Assembly: GCA_012295275.1 (NCBI GenBank)
Contig: CM022665.1
Coordinates: 29,322,946-29,386,945, forward strand
Direction: 5' to 3'
Length of the DNA: 64,000 bases
DNA from: Chrysomallon squamiferum
Lineage: Eukaryota > Mollusca > Gastropoda > Neomphalida > Peltospiridae
A model generated the notes under the pieces. It was not told the DNA's origin and did not search any database. It saw only the letters and a program-made list of their open reading frames with translations. Shown piece after piece: positions 52,756 to 64,000 of this stretch (position 1 is the first letter of the stretch; each line of letters starts with the position of its first letter). Made by a program: the position numbers and the translations under genes.

Positions 52756-55700
52756 CCCTTTGAATTGTGTTTTATATTTTGAAATTTTATCATAGGTATC
52801 TTTTTATTATTATTATTATTATTTTTTTTTGTTTATCTATTTATTTTCACCTTTGTTCAAAGAATGATACAGATACTTAAAAATTATGAGATATCTAAAC
52901 TATTGATCTCCAGGGGTACTCACGTAAAGCTGCAGCATTGTCTTATATGAATCGATATGATGAAGCTGCAGAAGTTTATAAGGAAGGTTTAAAACATGAT
53001 CCTAACAGTCAGCAGCTGAAAGATGGGCTTAAAGAGGTCAACAGTAATCTTACAGGTAGTAACCACAAATAATTTTCATTACACAAAGCCATAAATCTCG
53101 AAAAATTGTCTTGGCTTGTTTAATTACTTTCTGTACACAAGAATGCTATTTCTGGTGCATTATTTGTTCAAATTTGAACTGCTGAACTTTATAATGTCCT
53201 TTAGAATGTATCAGAGACAAACATTACCAAAATTTCTCCTGGCAGGTCCTGCTAAAAGCCAGCCAATGATGAATCCATTTTCTGATCCAAACCTTATGAG
53301 TAGACTTGAAGCACATCCCAAAACTCGAGAGTATCTAAAACAGACAGATTACAGAATGATGATTCAATTGATACAGCAGAATCCTTCTGCAATGCAGTGA
53401 GTTGGTTATTTATTGTAGTAGAAAATTTGGACAGAGTCATTTGTTGAGTTTTAATTCATTTTAAAAAGTGGTTAATACTGTATCACCTTAAAAAACCAGA
53501 CACAAATGTATTTGTTCAATATATTTAGATTGGCTTCTACTTTTAAAACCATTGTAACATGCAGTATTTGAATCTTGTTCTGTTATTTCATAAATATAAC
53601 TTGATAAATTTTGTTACATTGTACACATGGAAAGAACACATTAAATGTTTAGTTTGGCCACTTTTCTCTAGAAACATGCAAGATCCTCGGATAATGACAA
53701 CTCTTGGTATTTTGCTTGGGCTTGAATTTGATGATAATGCACCAGAAGAGAAGGATAGAAATAGTAGTAGCTATGCAACATCAAATGACAAACCTACAAC
53801 AAATGGTACAACATCCACTTCATCTTCCACTGCAACAGCATCGACTTCTTCACTGACTACAGAACAGAAAGAGGTTGTTAAACACTTGCCCATCCTAACT
53901 TGTTGGACTATCCTGCCTTGATGACATCTGTAGTGTGTGCTTATCCAAACCGCAGGAAATGTTTGTATTTCTAAAAAAAAAACAAAAAAAACATTGCAAA
54001 CTGTTAATTTGTTAGCAGTTCTGTAATAAAGAAGAATTTAAAAAAATAAAAACAAACAAAAACTGCATTAAGATTAGAAACTGAAAAAGTTTGTTTGGAT
54101 TTGTAGATTTTATCTATGTGCATAATGGATTTGAAGGAAGGGTGGAGGAATATGTGTATGCTCTTTATTTACTAACAAATATATATAATCCAACCAGAGG
54201 CTGTCAAATATTTTTTTAGTTATTTGTGCATCTTTTATTTCTCTGCATTTTGTATTATGTTAAACAGGTGTGACCCAACTGGGCAAAAAAAGAGAAAAGC
54301 TATTAAAAACAAAAATACTGTTTCTAATAACTTTATTATCACTAAGTGATACTAAGAAGAAAACGTCCATCCTGGCACAATTTAACTTTGTAATCCTGAA
54401 GAAAAGAAGTATGTTTAATTATAAGAAACATTTTCTGAGTTTGGATATGTATCTTTTTAAACTTTGATATTCTTTACACTTTGTCTGTCTTGTTTTACCA
54501 TTTAATGTTTGAGACTATTATAAGAATTTGCAAAAACTTTAGTACAATATTTACTTTTGTTCAGGCTTTAGAAGAGAAAGAAAAAGGAAATGCAGCTTAC
54601 AAGAAGAAAGAATTCAGTGCAGCACTTGAACATTACAACAATGCACTAAAGCTTGATCCCTCTAACATCACAATTAAAACTAATATAGCAGGTAATTAAT
54701 TATTTTGTTGTTTTTGTTCAGTCAAATCTAAATGTAATGGTAATGTTAACATGTCACTCATAAAATTTATCAAAAGCCATTTGATTTACTACCTTTTTTT
54801 TTCTTTTCTTTTTTAAATTCTTGTCATTAATCAGTAAAAATAAGTCATTGTGTAAGAACAATAAAAATCTTATTTCATTTTAAAGTCAAATGAACATCCA
54901 ATATCAATTTTACTAGGATATATGAGATGCCATTAAATATTGTTTTAAGTACATAGGTATATTTAGTGACATTTCTTTTCCAGAAAAGTAGAACATTCTT
55001 TTCTGATATATAATTTTGTGATAACATGTCAAAATTTCATTGCAGCTGTCTATTTTGAGCAAGGAGAATATGACAAATGTATTGAAGAATGTGAAATGGC
55101 TGTAGAGCTTGGTAGGGAACAGAGAGCAGATTACAAATTGATTGCCAAGTAAGTAGCTAAGCAAATTCATTATTTGTATGTTAACTTTTTTTTCTTGGTG
55201 TTTTAATGGTATTAAAATCTGTTAATATTAATATATCACTCCAACATTTGATTATAATTATATGAACATTGAATTTAGCAGACTTGAACAATCTTTCAAA
55301 TTGGTTTGGTGCAAAGTAATTTTTAATTGTGGTAATCACTTGATATATCAACAAGTAAAATTACAAAGTTACTAGTAGAAGACTTTTTAAAATTTCAGAG
55401 CACTGGCACGTATTGGTAATGCCTATTTGAAAAAAGGTGATTTACAAAAAGCCAAGATGTACTACGATAAATCTCTATCAGAACACAGGACACCAGAGAT
55501 GGTGAAGAAATCGAATGAGGTAATTACAAATATGAAGCTTTCAAAAAGCCAAAAACATGCATGGACATATTGGTTTACATTAACAATTTTGTTGTTTTAA
55601 AACAAATATTGCTACTTCTTTCTTTTATTTACATAAATAGCGATCACTTAAATGCACTTGAGATTGACTTTATTTTACAGATAATCTTCTGTGGTACAAA

Positions 55701-56750
55701 TAAAGTCTAGATATTTAATTGCTTCCAGATGATAGTTCATCCAAAATTTCATAAAGGTTTGTGTGTATTAACTGAATGTGTGTAACTGAACAACTTAGTT
55801 TGACAGAGGTGTTTCTTTCTGCAAAGCTGGTTTAGTGCTAGCCGGTGGTATCATTGTTCGTGTGATGATGATGCTCACTGACCCAGACTGCTAATATTTC
55901 TTAACAGGTTTTGTGAATCATAAGGGATGCTTCATCTTAGGCACATAAATATAACAGGTTTCTTCTAAACTTCTTGGTGTATTTGTTGTATTGATATTTA
56001 TGTTCTTTCTAGCCTTCATTTAATGATTTGACTACTACAGTTACTAATTTAACAATGTGCTTTTTAATCATGCTAATTAATTATCTCAGTGTCAGAGGCC
56101 TACAACTTAGTTTTATTCTTGTAAAAAGTTTGAGTATAATTATTAAATCATGTAATGGCCACACTTCTAAGTTGTGCTATTCTGTACAGACTACTGTAAT
56201 TTCAATTTGTTAAAAGCAGTAAACAACTTGAACAACAATTAATCAACAGTTTATAACTAATCTTTAAAGGGATCAGCAACGTACCAAACAATTACATTAT
56301 TTTTTGACACAACAGGTATGAATGCACATTTGGTTTGTTTATGGTATTTATTTTATTTTATCCATGTTAAAATTTGATGAAGGCTTTGAACAAACAAAAA
56401 TTTTAGTAATCTTTTGAAAATGTGGTTTGTATATTACTGTTATTTCTTTTTGTCAAATGAACAGGATTGGTTTTTTTGGTTTTTTGTTTTTTTTAAATCA
56501 ATACAATAACGTGTGATTTGTTTTGACTGTAGTGAATTAACAATAAATGATTAATATGAAACAAGACTAAATTGAAATTTCATCTTTTCAGTTAGAAAAG
56601 GAAATTAAAGAGAAAGAAAGATTATCATTTATTAATCCAGAATTATCATTACAAGAAAAACAGAAGGGGAATGAGTTATTTCAACAAGGTAAAAATTTGA
56701 TCTTTAATGGTATCATTTGTTGTCTTGGTCATATTTTAAAATCTGTCCAT

Positions 56751-56784
<34 letters not shown>

Positions 56785-57714
56785 AAATCTACTGTCATCA
56801 AATGCATTATTAAAACTACTTACAGATACCTCAAAAGTTCTGATTATACAGAAGTTCATTTTTATAAATGTCAAAAATAGAAATTTCTCCCATTTTCAGG
56901 AAAATTTCCAGAAGCAGCAAGGTGTTACACTGAAGCCATTAAGAGGAATCCTGATGATGCAAAACTGTACAGTAACCGTGCAGCATGCTACACAAAACTG
57001 ATGGAGTTTGAGCTAGCCCTCAGAGACTGTGACATGTGCATAAAACTTGATCCCAAATTCAGTAAGTATTAGTCATATTAAATCTGATACAAAAGAATTA
57101 AAACTTGAAGAAGAAACAATGCTATTCATTAAAATGAACCATTTTGTATATATTGAATGTTTGGTGGGGTTTTTTGTTCTGTTTTTTTTTTTTTTCCCTG
57201 GGTGTCTGAATGCTACAGATACAAGCACATTATCCTGGATTGTTCATATATTGTCAGGCATTCTGATTTATAGCTGTACGTGAAATATTTTACAGAATGG
57301 GATTAAAAAAAACTTTATTTTATTTTATTTATTTAATAATCCGTTTTACCAACACTAGAAATAAATATAATTCATTTTAATATGTTCTTCTAACATTATG
57401 TAGTGAAGAGATACATTTAAAGGTTTTTAAAAAAGCTAAGAATATTAAGGAACTTGGAATTAATAATTTGATTTAGAATATGGTTGTATATCAGTCTATT
57501 AATTGTCGGATAACTGGTTGCATTATGAAAAAAATTTGATTTTAAATGACAGTTAAATTCACTAGTAATACACATAATATAAATATTTTGTTTTGTAATA
57601 GTCAAAGGTTACTTGAGAAAAGGAGCTAGTTTATTGGCTATGAAGGAGCCAGCTAAAGCAGCATCAGCTTTTCAGAAAGCACTCGACCTTGACGCCAGCT
57701 GTCAGGTATTTTTC

Positions 57715-57762
<48 letters not shown>

Positions 57763-58381
57763 GTTTTTTATAGTAAATATAAATTTTTAGGATAAATAAA
57801 AAATAAAATACACAGCAATAGAAGAAAAGATTTTAAAATACATTTGGATAAATCTGGTAAAGGTCAGTTTTGGGGCTTTTTTTTTTTTATTTTTTTTTTT
57901 AGGGTCATTAAGATGTTTTTTTCTTCTTCTTTCTTACAGGAAGCTATTGATGGTTACAGAAAGGCGATGTTGGCAGAGAACAGTGATCCCGATGCAGTGA
58001 GAAAACGAGCTATGGCTGATCCAGAAGTACAGCAGATTCTTCAAGACCCTGCTATGAACATGATCTTACAGCAGATGACCAAGGAACCTGACGCAGTTAG
58101 AGAGTAAGTTCTTACTACAGTAATTGTTTACATGCAAAATTTATTATCCTTTTGGAGATTTTATTCTTCTGTCTTTTTTGTTTTTTCCCTCTTTTGTTTT
58201 CCTTTATTTTTATTGGGTGGGGGGTAACTGTTATAAGAAAGGTAAAATTTTTTACTAAATAGCCATACATTGAGATTTTATAACAATACATTAAATTTTA
58301 TTTTGCAGACATCTGAAGAACCCTGCTATTGCTGCAAAGATACAAAAACTGATGGAAGTTGGAATTATCGCAATTCACTGA
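49290..58381 (+). CDS. STIP1: Stress-induced-phosphoprotein 1 (HOP co-chaperone)
   Basis: HOP bridges Hsp70 and Hsp90 in the cytosol and passes client proteins between them. Exons: 49290-49313, 52431-52640, 52914-53055, 53246-53396, 53672-53873, 54565-54691, 55046-55148, 55399-55519, 56592-56688, 56900-57061, 57602-57705, 57940-58103 and 58309-58381. All phases join for 559 residues (human 543). The order is TPR1 (about residues 9-125), DP1 (about 140-195), a Ser/Thr-rich linker (about 205-240), TPR2A (about 245-360), TPR2B (about 375-490) and DP2 (about 500-559). Carboxylate-clamp positions are intact in TPR1 ([23 protein letters not shown]) and TPR2B ([21 protein letters not shown]). TPR2A keeps [17 protein letters not shown] and ARIGNAY. 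DP2 shows [15 protein letters not shown] and [15 protein letters not shown]. The first coding exon is eight codons, followed by a 3.1-kb intron. AATAAA signals lie near 58405 and 58534. Confidence 0.97.
52721..52753. repeat. Poly-A run in STIP1 intron 2
   Basis: About 30 consecutive A residues. Similar long A runs lie at about 56752-56782 (another STIP1 intron) and 59464-59484. Confidence 0.9.
57728..57760. repeat. (AC)n microsatellite in STIP1 intron 11
   Basis: A short TA run passes into about 16 AC dinucleotides, 14 bases past the 5' splice site of the intron. Confidence 0.9.
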
Positions 58382-60563
58382 CCAGACAATGACCTATGAA
58401 AAATAATAAATCTTCTCATTGTTTTTTTCTTCATTAATAATTCCACTGTGCTGATTCATTTTTTCATTCATGTATATCTGACTTGTCTTAGTATAAGTAA
58501 TATACTGAACCACTGTAATTTGCTAGTTTGCAAGAAATAAAATAAGAAACTGGTTCTTTTTACATATTGCTGTCTTGCTGATCAATGTTTTGGGTCCAAA
58601 AAAAAAACAAATCATTAATATTGTGAGTTCCTTTAGTGTATTAATAATACATTTTATATTAAAATTTGAAGACATTAAATTTTTATTTCTCTTATTTATC
58701 CAGATAAATGTTTTTGAATTTTATTAAATCATTTAATGTTGGATGCTACAGTCATGTTTTATTGAAATTGCCATTCCTTGGCGCTTGTGTTAATATATGG
58801 ATAGTATAAAATGCCTGTAAAATGTGCTTTTTCATCAGAATGATTATTTTTATAAAAAAAGAAAGTTTTATGTGATATTTTGATAGTTTTCAAAATTCTT
58901 AAGAACTGACTCATTATTATTAATCAGAAAATAACATTGATTTCTGTGTTTAGTGCTAATAAAATAATCAGGTGTTTAAGGAATGTCTATCAAATTTAAG
59001 TGGTGTTTGGATTTCATTATTGAAATTACACCACAAAAAAATTAATGGATGTTTACTTCAGACTTTCTGTTTAATAAGTAAAGTTTATTCAATAAAAGTT
59101 CATTTCTATCACAGTATATCAAAAATTTTATTTTTAATTTGCTCAAGGTTGTTTTTTTTGTTGTTGCTTTTTTCTTTCATAAATTTGGCCATTTAATAAC
59201 ATTATTTCAGAACAAAACCTGTTCTTAAATGATACGAGTAAATAATACTTTTATTGTGACCAAACTGTATATAAAAATGCTTTAATCTGGAAGATAATAT
59301 AACTGAAGACCAATGTTTTGTTTAAATATTTGTGGTCTTACTACAGTTAAGGGCATTACCTTGCCTGTCCACAAGTTTGAAAGAACAGCTATTTTTAATT
59401 TACATTGAAATGGTGATCTTAAAATAAGATGTTTCATGTATTAATGATAAATGTACACTTCAGAAAAAAAAAAAAAAAAAAAAACTTAACACAAAAACAA
59501 CAAAAAAAAACATCTTAGTAAAATGCAAATGGGTTGTATCAGCCTGTTAATAATGGATTGCTTGTTTTTGAAGGTTATTCGTTTTTTCCCTCTTTTAATT
59601 TTTTTTTTTTTTTTTTTTGTATATAATTATGTCAAGCATAAACATTTAGCACAGTTGGAAACATGCATGGAATTCTTGTTGATATTTGTGCAAATAATAA
59701 ATTCGGTTCATATTAAATATTGTCTTGCCTTGACTCTGTTGATGTATTATACTTATGTAGTTAGATTAACAATCTAACGTTTTATTTTAGCATTTATACA
59801 TCTATATGGTAAAGAAATTATTGAACAACGCTATGCAGAAGTGAGAGCAGATACATTCAGGGAAAATAAGCCGCTTATTTTGAAATAATTGAGTAATGAG
59901 ATAATTCACTTCGTTGGAATTATGTAATTGCCAGACTTAAACTGAGTATGTGTTTGTTATTTTTTGGGTTATTTTCTTTTCTATATAGATATTTCGTACA
60001 GTACATGGGTTCTCGTATATCTAATCGCTTTCGCTTTACAGTTTTCGTGTGTTATTCTTTCACTGGTAAAGGTACGTTATGCATAAAATATATTTTAGGG
60101 AGTTTGTTGCAACATGTTTCCGATCGCCTGACATCGTATATAATTTTATATCTTTACAACAACGTTTCTCAAAAACTGAATACCTTATAATGACAACATC
60201 CCATCCACCCATCTGAGACGGCCACTGTCGATAATCAGCCAAGGAGTGGTTAGGTGATTTTTATTTTCGTTTCTGGTTTTCTTCTTTGATCCTGTTTAAC
60301 TAATAAAGAGTATCTGCGTGCGCACATACAAACATGTAACAGGCTGACAAACGTATAACTGGCGTTTCTTATCCGAAGATATATTTTCCAAGACCACCCG
60401 CTGGTGTGCAAAAACAACAAACGCTAAGGAGACATAATTAAAATGATGTGAATTCGCTCTATAGGTGTTCATAACTTGACACCCTAACTATAACTAAACC
60501 TGACAAACGGCTGAAACCTGTCTAAATCACACTGACTACATGCAGTATTCTTTACCCTATCAT

Positions 60564-60600
<37 letters not shown>

Positions 60601-61336
60601 ATATCAAACATCGTTAAATAATGTGTACTATTTTGTATTCCAACGTTAATTACTATATGTGAATGATTAACTAATTCTGAAAACATAAATCCTCCTGAAA
60701 TATATATAATGTCGTAGATATGTTACACACAATAGTAGTTATTTTATCATATAAGCTATTACGTTTTGTGTTGTGGCATCAGTTCCAATAAAATAATTTA
60801 TGCATTTTTTTTTTTTTTTTTTTTTACTCGCACAAGTTCAATATAAATATTTTATAAATACCTTTGTTATTGTCTTTTTGTTATTCTGATGTTACTACGG
60901 CCCCAGAAAATAATTAGGCATTGCTCACAATCCTGATTATATCTTAACTTTTGAATTTATCTCGGAATTACTGGCGTTTAACAAATAAACTAATAAAAAG
61001 TAAACTATGGTTTTTTTCTTTATTTCGTAAACCTGTTATAATACAATGGAAATGGATGTATTACTCCTTGAGTACGTACTAATACTACAAAGGTCTTATG
61101 CTATACATATTGTATCAGAAAACTTTACTAAAACAAAAATAAAAATAACAATTATTAAAAAAAGAAACCACACTTAATAATAATTTTCCCTGTTCTTATT
61201 CAAACACTGGCATCAGATATCTGCATATGTGATGACCAGTTTGTGCGAACTAAATGCATATATCAGTAATCCCTTCGCTTTAATTTATGCCACAGTTGAA
61301 ATAATCCAGATATCGTCATTCCATTTGGGACAGTAT
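58382..61336. other. STIP1 3' region and intergenic, no gene seen
   Basis: The first few hundred bases are probably STIP1 3' UTR, with several AATAAA hexamers. The rest is AT-rich, with poly-A near 59464-59484, T-runs near 59600-59618 and 60806-60825, and a (TA)n tract at about 60567-60597. No coding exon or RNA gene is recognisable. Confidence 0.5.
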
Positions 61337-61451
61337 TTATTTATAATAATGCTTCTTTGCAGACATAGTAACAAAAAAGTCGCTAGGTTGTTTGATGCGT
61401 GAAATTATAACGTTCAAAATCAGTCTTGATTCAGTTTCTGAGAGGAGTGCA

Positions 61452-62450
61452 TCACGAACTTCTTGTATCGGTTGTATTTTTATGTGCAATAACAATCAGT
61501 TTCTTGTCATAATACAGTTTATCGTAGATATTCTCTATTTTGAAAGGTGCCAACGTTAAGGCGGAGTGTACCTCTGTTGCAACAAATATAACTGGATCAG
61601 CATTGCCTTTCCTCGCTTGCTTCAGGTCTTTTCGCGCTTTTCTGATCGCTGGTATAAGACTGGGCAATTCTACGTACATACGTTCCATTTCGGTTACATA
61701 GTCAGGCTTGTTGCAGTTTTTGCTGCAGGGCAATATCATCTCCCTCACAAGTTTCCTTGCTTCCTCACCTGATCTAAATACTGCTAACATTTCCTCGGCA
61801 TTTTTCCTCGGTCTTCGTATAGATCCAATAGCTTTAGGATCACCTGCCCATAAAGTATCGCTGTCCAAATCCTTGTTTCTGGGTTTCACCAGTTCTGGTA
61901 AAGTCCTAACATTTTCAGCACAGACATGTTTCTCGTGATTTTTGCCATCTATGACCATTTCTTCTTCTACTGGATGTGAACCTTTGATATCTGGCATTTT
62001 CGTAATGTTATCTTTTTCAGTATACTCGGATGTAATAACAGCAGGTTCATTTTTAATATCTGTTGCGGAGTTTTCCGATAGCTCGCGTTCTGCTGTTAAA
62101 AATCTACCATTATGAAGCGGTGGGTTATTAGGTTTAATTGAGATCCTTTTGACAGTTGAATCTGACGTTGATACAAGCGAAGATACTCTTTCTCTATGTG
62201 GTTCGATGGTTTTGTTTTTCCCACTTTGAGACAACAAAACTGATCTTCGTCGGCGCCATTTCTCGTGCCTTTGCTGTGGATTTTCATTGGCAACTTTTTC
62301 AAGAAATTCTTTAACCCGGATTTCTAATGCTATATCAGCCATAACTTTCTGCATTTTTAATCCTTCAAATTTATCACTCATTCGAGCTTTGATAAAAGAC
62401 TGAAGATAGGGATCGACGTCTACCATGTTGTAAGTTTTCATTCGACTCAT
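61452..62450 (-). CDS. Uncharacterised single-exon protein, 332 aa
   Basis: This is by far the longest uninterrupted frame in the window, and the only apparently intronless gene. The N-terminal 75 residues look structured (VDVDPYLQSFIKARMSDKFE, VKEFLEKVANENPQQRHEKW) and end in a basic WRRRRS cluster. Residues about 75-200 are polar and probably disordered. The C-terminal third is mixed (GDPKAIGSIRRPRKNAEEML, VREMILPCSKNCNKPD, then a Lys/Arg-rich helix and NADPVIFVATEVHSAL). No signal peptide or membrane segment is seen. I do not recognise a family. The frame closes at 61452, but an overlapping minus frame entered at an AAAAA run stays open for over 40 further codons to 61337, so the true C-terminus may be longer (through a frame change or an unseen splice). 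Confidence 0.7.
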   Translation of the reverse strand: MSRMKTYNMVDVDPYLQSFIKARMSDKFEGLKMQKVMADIALEIRVKEFLEKVANENPQQRHEKWRRRRSVLLSQSGKNKTIEPHRERVSSLVSTSDSTVKRISIKPNNPPLHNGRFLTAERELSENSATDIKNEPAVITSEYTEKDNITKMPDIKGSHPVEEEMVIDGKNHEKHVCAENVRTLPELVKPRNKDLDSDTLWAGDPKAIGSIRRPRKNAEEMLAVFRSGEEARKLVREMILPCSKNCNKPDYVTEMERMYVELPSLIPAIRKARKDLKQARKGNADPVIFVATEVHSALTLAPFKIENIYDKLYYDKKLIVIAHKNTTDTRSS

Positions 62451-62459
62451 GTTCGTTTT

Positions 62460-64000
62460 TTCTTTACATTCAACAAACTTGCGTTATATGATGATATAAT
62501 TTAAACATTGAATTAATACAGACTACGCACATTTCTTAATATTAAAGCTATATTCAGTCTTACATCATCCACCGTAATGATTTATATGTGTTTGTAATAA
62601 ATATTCGGAGCATGTAGTGCTAATCGCGGATAATCCTGATTATAAACTGCGTGCGTTAAAAGGATCAGTTCGACTGATGCATGGTATACTGTTGGTAATG
62701 TAATTAATCCCTCATTCGACAAAATTAATATCCATTTCCATTACTCAGAACGTACCGCGAAACCCTGCATTGTTAAGACTCCGTTTTTGTTACCACTGCA
62801 AACTTGAAACCTCTTAATGAGATCAGTATTCTGGGTAGGTGTACATTACATGTAAGCCTGAGACTCATATAATGCTGGAGGCACGGTCGGCCTAGATACA
62901 ATATCAACTGCCCGTACTGCTTCAAAAGGTTCCGTTTGTGCTATGTTCTGTTTATAAATAAATCATATTTCGTCATTTGATCATTTTCAAAACTGAATGA
63001 ATGACCTTCAAAAAGTTTGAATACAAGGGGTTTATTAAAACAAAGTAGCCCTATTTAATATATGTTTCGGATATTTTTCTTGAAATATAATGCTGAACTG
63101 GCAACATCTTACAAATATTTTCTAGATTTTAGTATTACACGTATATACGTATGGTGTATCTGATCGATTCCTTTGATTTTACCAGTTTACGTGTTCCATC
63201 CCAGTATGATCAGGTACTAAGGTAACATAAAAGAAAAGAGAAAAAGGAACAATTTTAGTGTCCTCCCATTTAAGTTTTTCTGTAGGGAGTATTTATATAT
63301 ATAAATTATTATTATTATTAATTTTATATATTTTTAAATTTTATTTAATTATTTCCTGGAGTGCAAGAAAACCTCTAATCACGTCGTCGTCGTCAAAAAG
63401 GACGATAGGAACGTATAAACTTTCAAGCTTGAAACTGGATAAAATATCAGAACTGCTGTAAAAAAAACTTCACATTTAAAGTGTTGGCCTTAAAAAGTAT
63501 GTAAACTGAACAGAACTTTTAATATATATATATATATTCTTTGTGCAGCAGAAGCAATGGCACCAGGATGATGTTTGTTGGCGAGTAATCACTTGAATAT
63601 GCTGGAAAAACATTGTTGTGTGAGTTTTTGACTGTATGGGTCAGGTCTTGTGAAAAATAAATACCTGGAGGCTGGAGAGGATGTTAAACTATTTTTTTAT
63701 TTTTTATTTCAGATTAATATATGGATTAAAGTACATTGGTTGGAAACAGGGTGAATGTATACCAGATAACACCCCCTCTCAGTTCCAAACAGTGACACTA
63801 ACGTTTGATCCACCCGTTTTAAAATGTTTTGACATGCTGTCACATTAAATTGTTTCTAATTCCTTTAAAGAATGATACATTTGTTAAATCCTTATTACAA
63901 AATAATCATAGGATGTATTATAATATACTGTTGTTGCAAAGCACCTTTGCATAAACAATTTTTTCAAACTAGATTTAATAAAAATAAAATAAATGTAGAC
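62460..64000. other. Terminal gene-free stretch
   Basis: Upstream of the minus-strand single-exon gene, so its promoter should be near 62460-62700. I find no exon, RNA gene or recognisable repeat family in the rest. About 62600-62950 is somewhat less AT-rich. A short TA tract occurs near 63521-63537. Confidence 0.5.

Overview
The window is nuclear DNA from a metazoan. Genes are split by many short introns with GT/AG borders, the DNA is strongly AT-rich, and it is littered with microsatellites and homopolymer runs. The best clue to the lineage is a SINE at about 45031-45268. Its core and tail (AGTAGCCCATGAAGTGG, CGGGTTTCCTCTCT, AAATAAAATGTGTTGAG) match, from memory, a dispersed repeat common in molluscs. 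I therefore infer a mollusc; the class cannot be fixed from this window. No prokaryotic signals, CRISPR arrays, rRNA or tRNA genes were seen.

Layout: 1-4400 has no gene, only a decayed retroelement integrase relic near 960-1310. PRDX5, a mitochondrial peroxiredoxin (minus, 4529-7669), lies head-to-head with SIVA1 (plus, 10039-11670). A 23-exon coiled-coil gene that aligns with CCDC175 follows (plus, 13697-26678). It converges on SNX6, a retromer/ESCPE-1 sorting nexin (minus, 30030-37321, 13 exons). From 37.3 to 41.4 kb there are no genes, only a tandem duplication and long simple repeats. A claudin/PMP22-like four-helix membrane protein gene (minus, 41407-47347) has a 5-kb intron. That intron holds a small plus-strand gene candidate (44544-45702), itself interrupted by the SINE. 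STIP1/HOP (plus, 49290-58381, 13 exons) is complete and has a textbook heat shock element just upstream of its start. A single-exon gene of unknown family (minus, 61452-62450) closes the window; the last 1.5 kb shows nothing.

For PRDX5, SIVA1, CCDC175, SNX6, the four-helix gene and STIP1 I followed every exon border. Codon phases join cleanly from start to stop, and the products come close to the family lengths (180, 184, 775, 415, 171 and 559 residues).

The genes do not form one pathway. Two are stress-related (PRDX5 with a candidate antioxidant response element, STIP1 with a heat shock element), SIVA1 is an apoptosis regulator and SNX6 works in endosome-to-Golgi/plasma-membrane sorting. 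From memory, human PRDX5 and STIP1 are both at 11q13.1, while SIVA1, CCDC175 and SNX6 are all on chromosome 14, so the window may preserve old bilaterian linkage.
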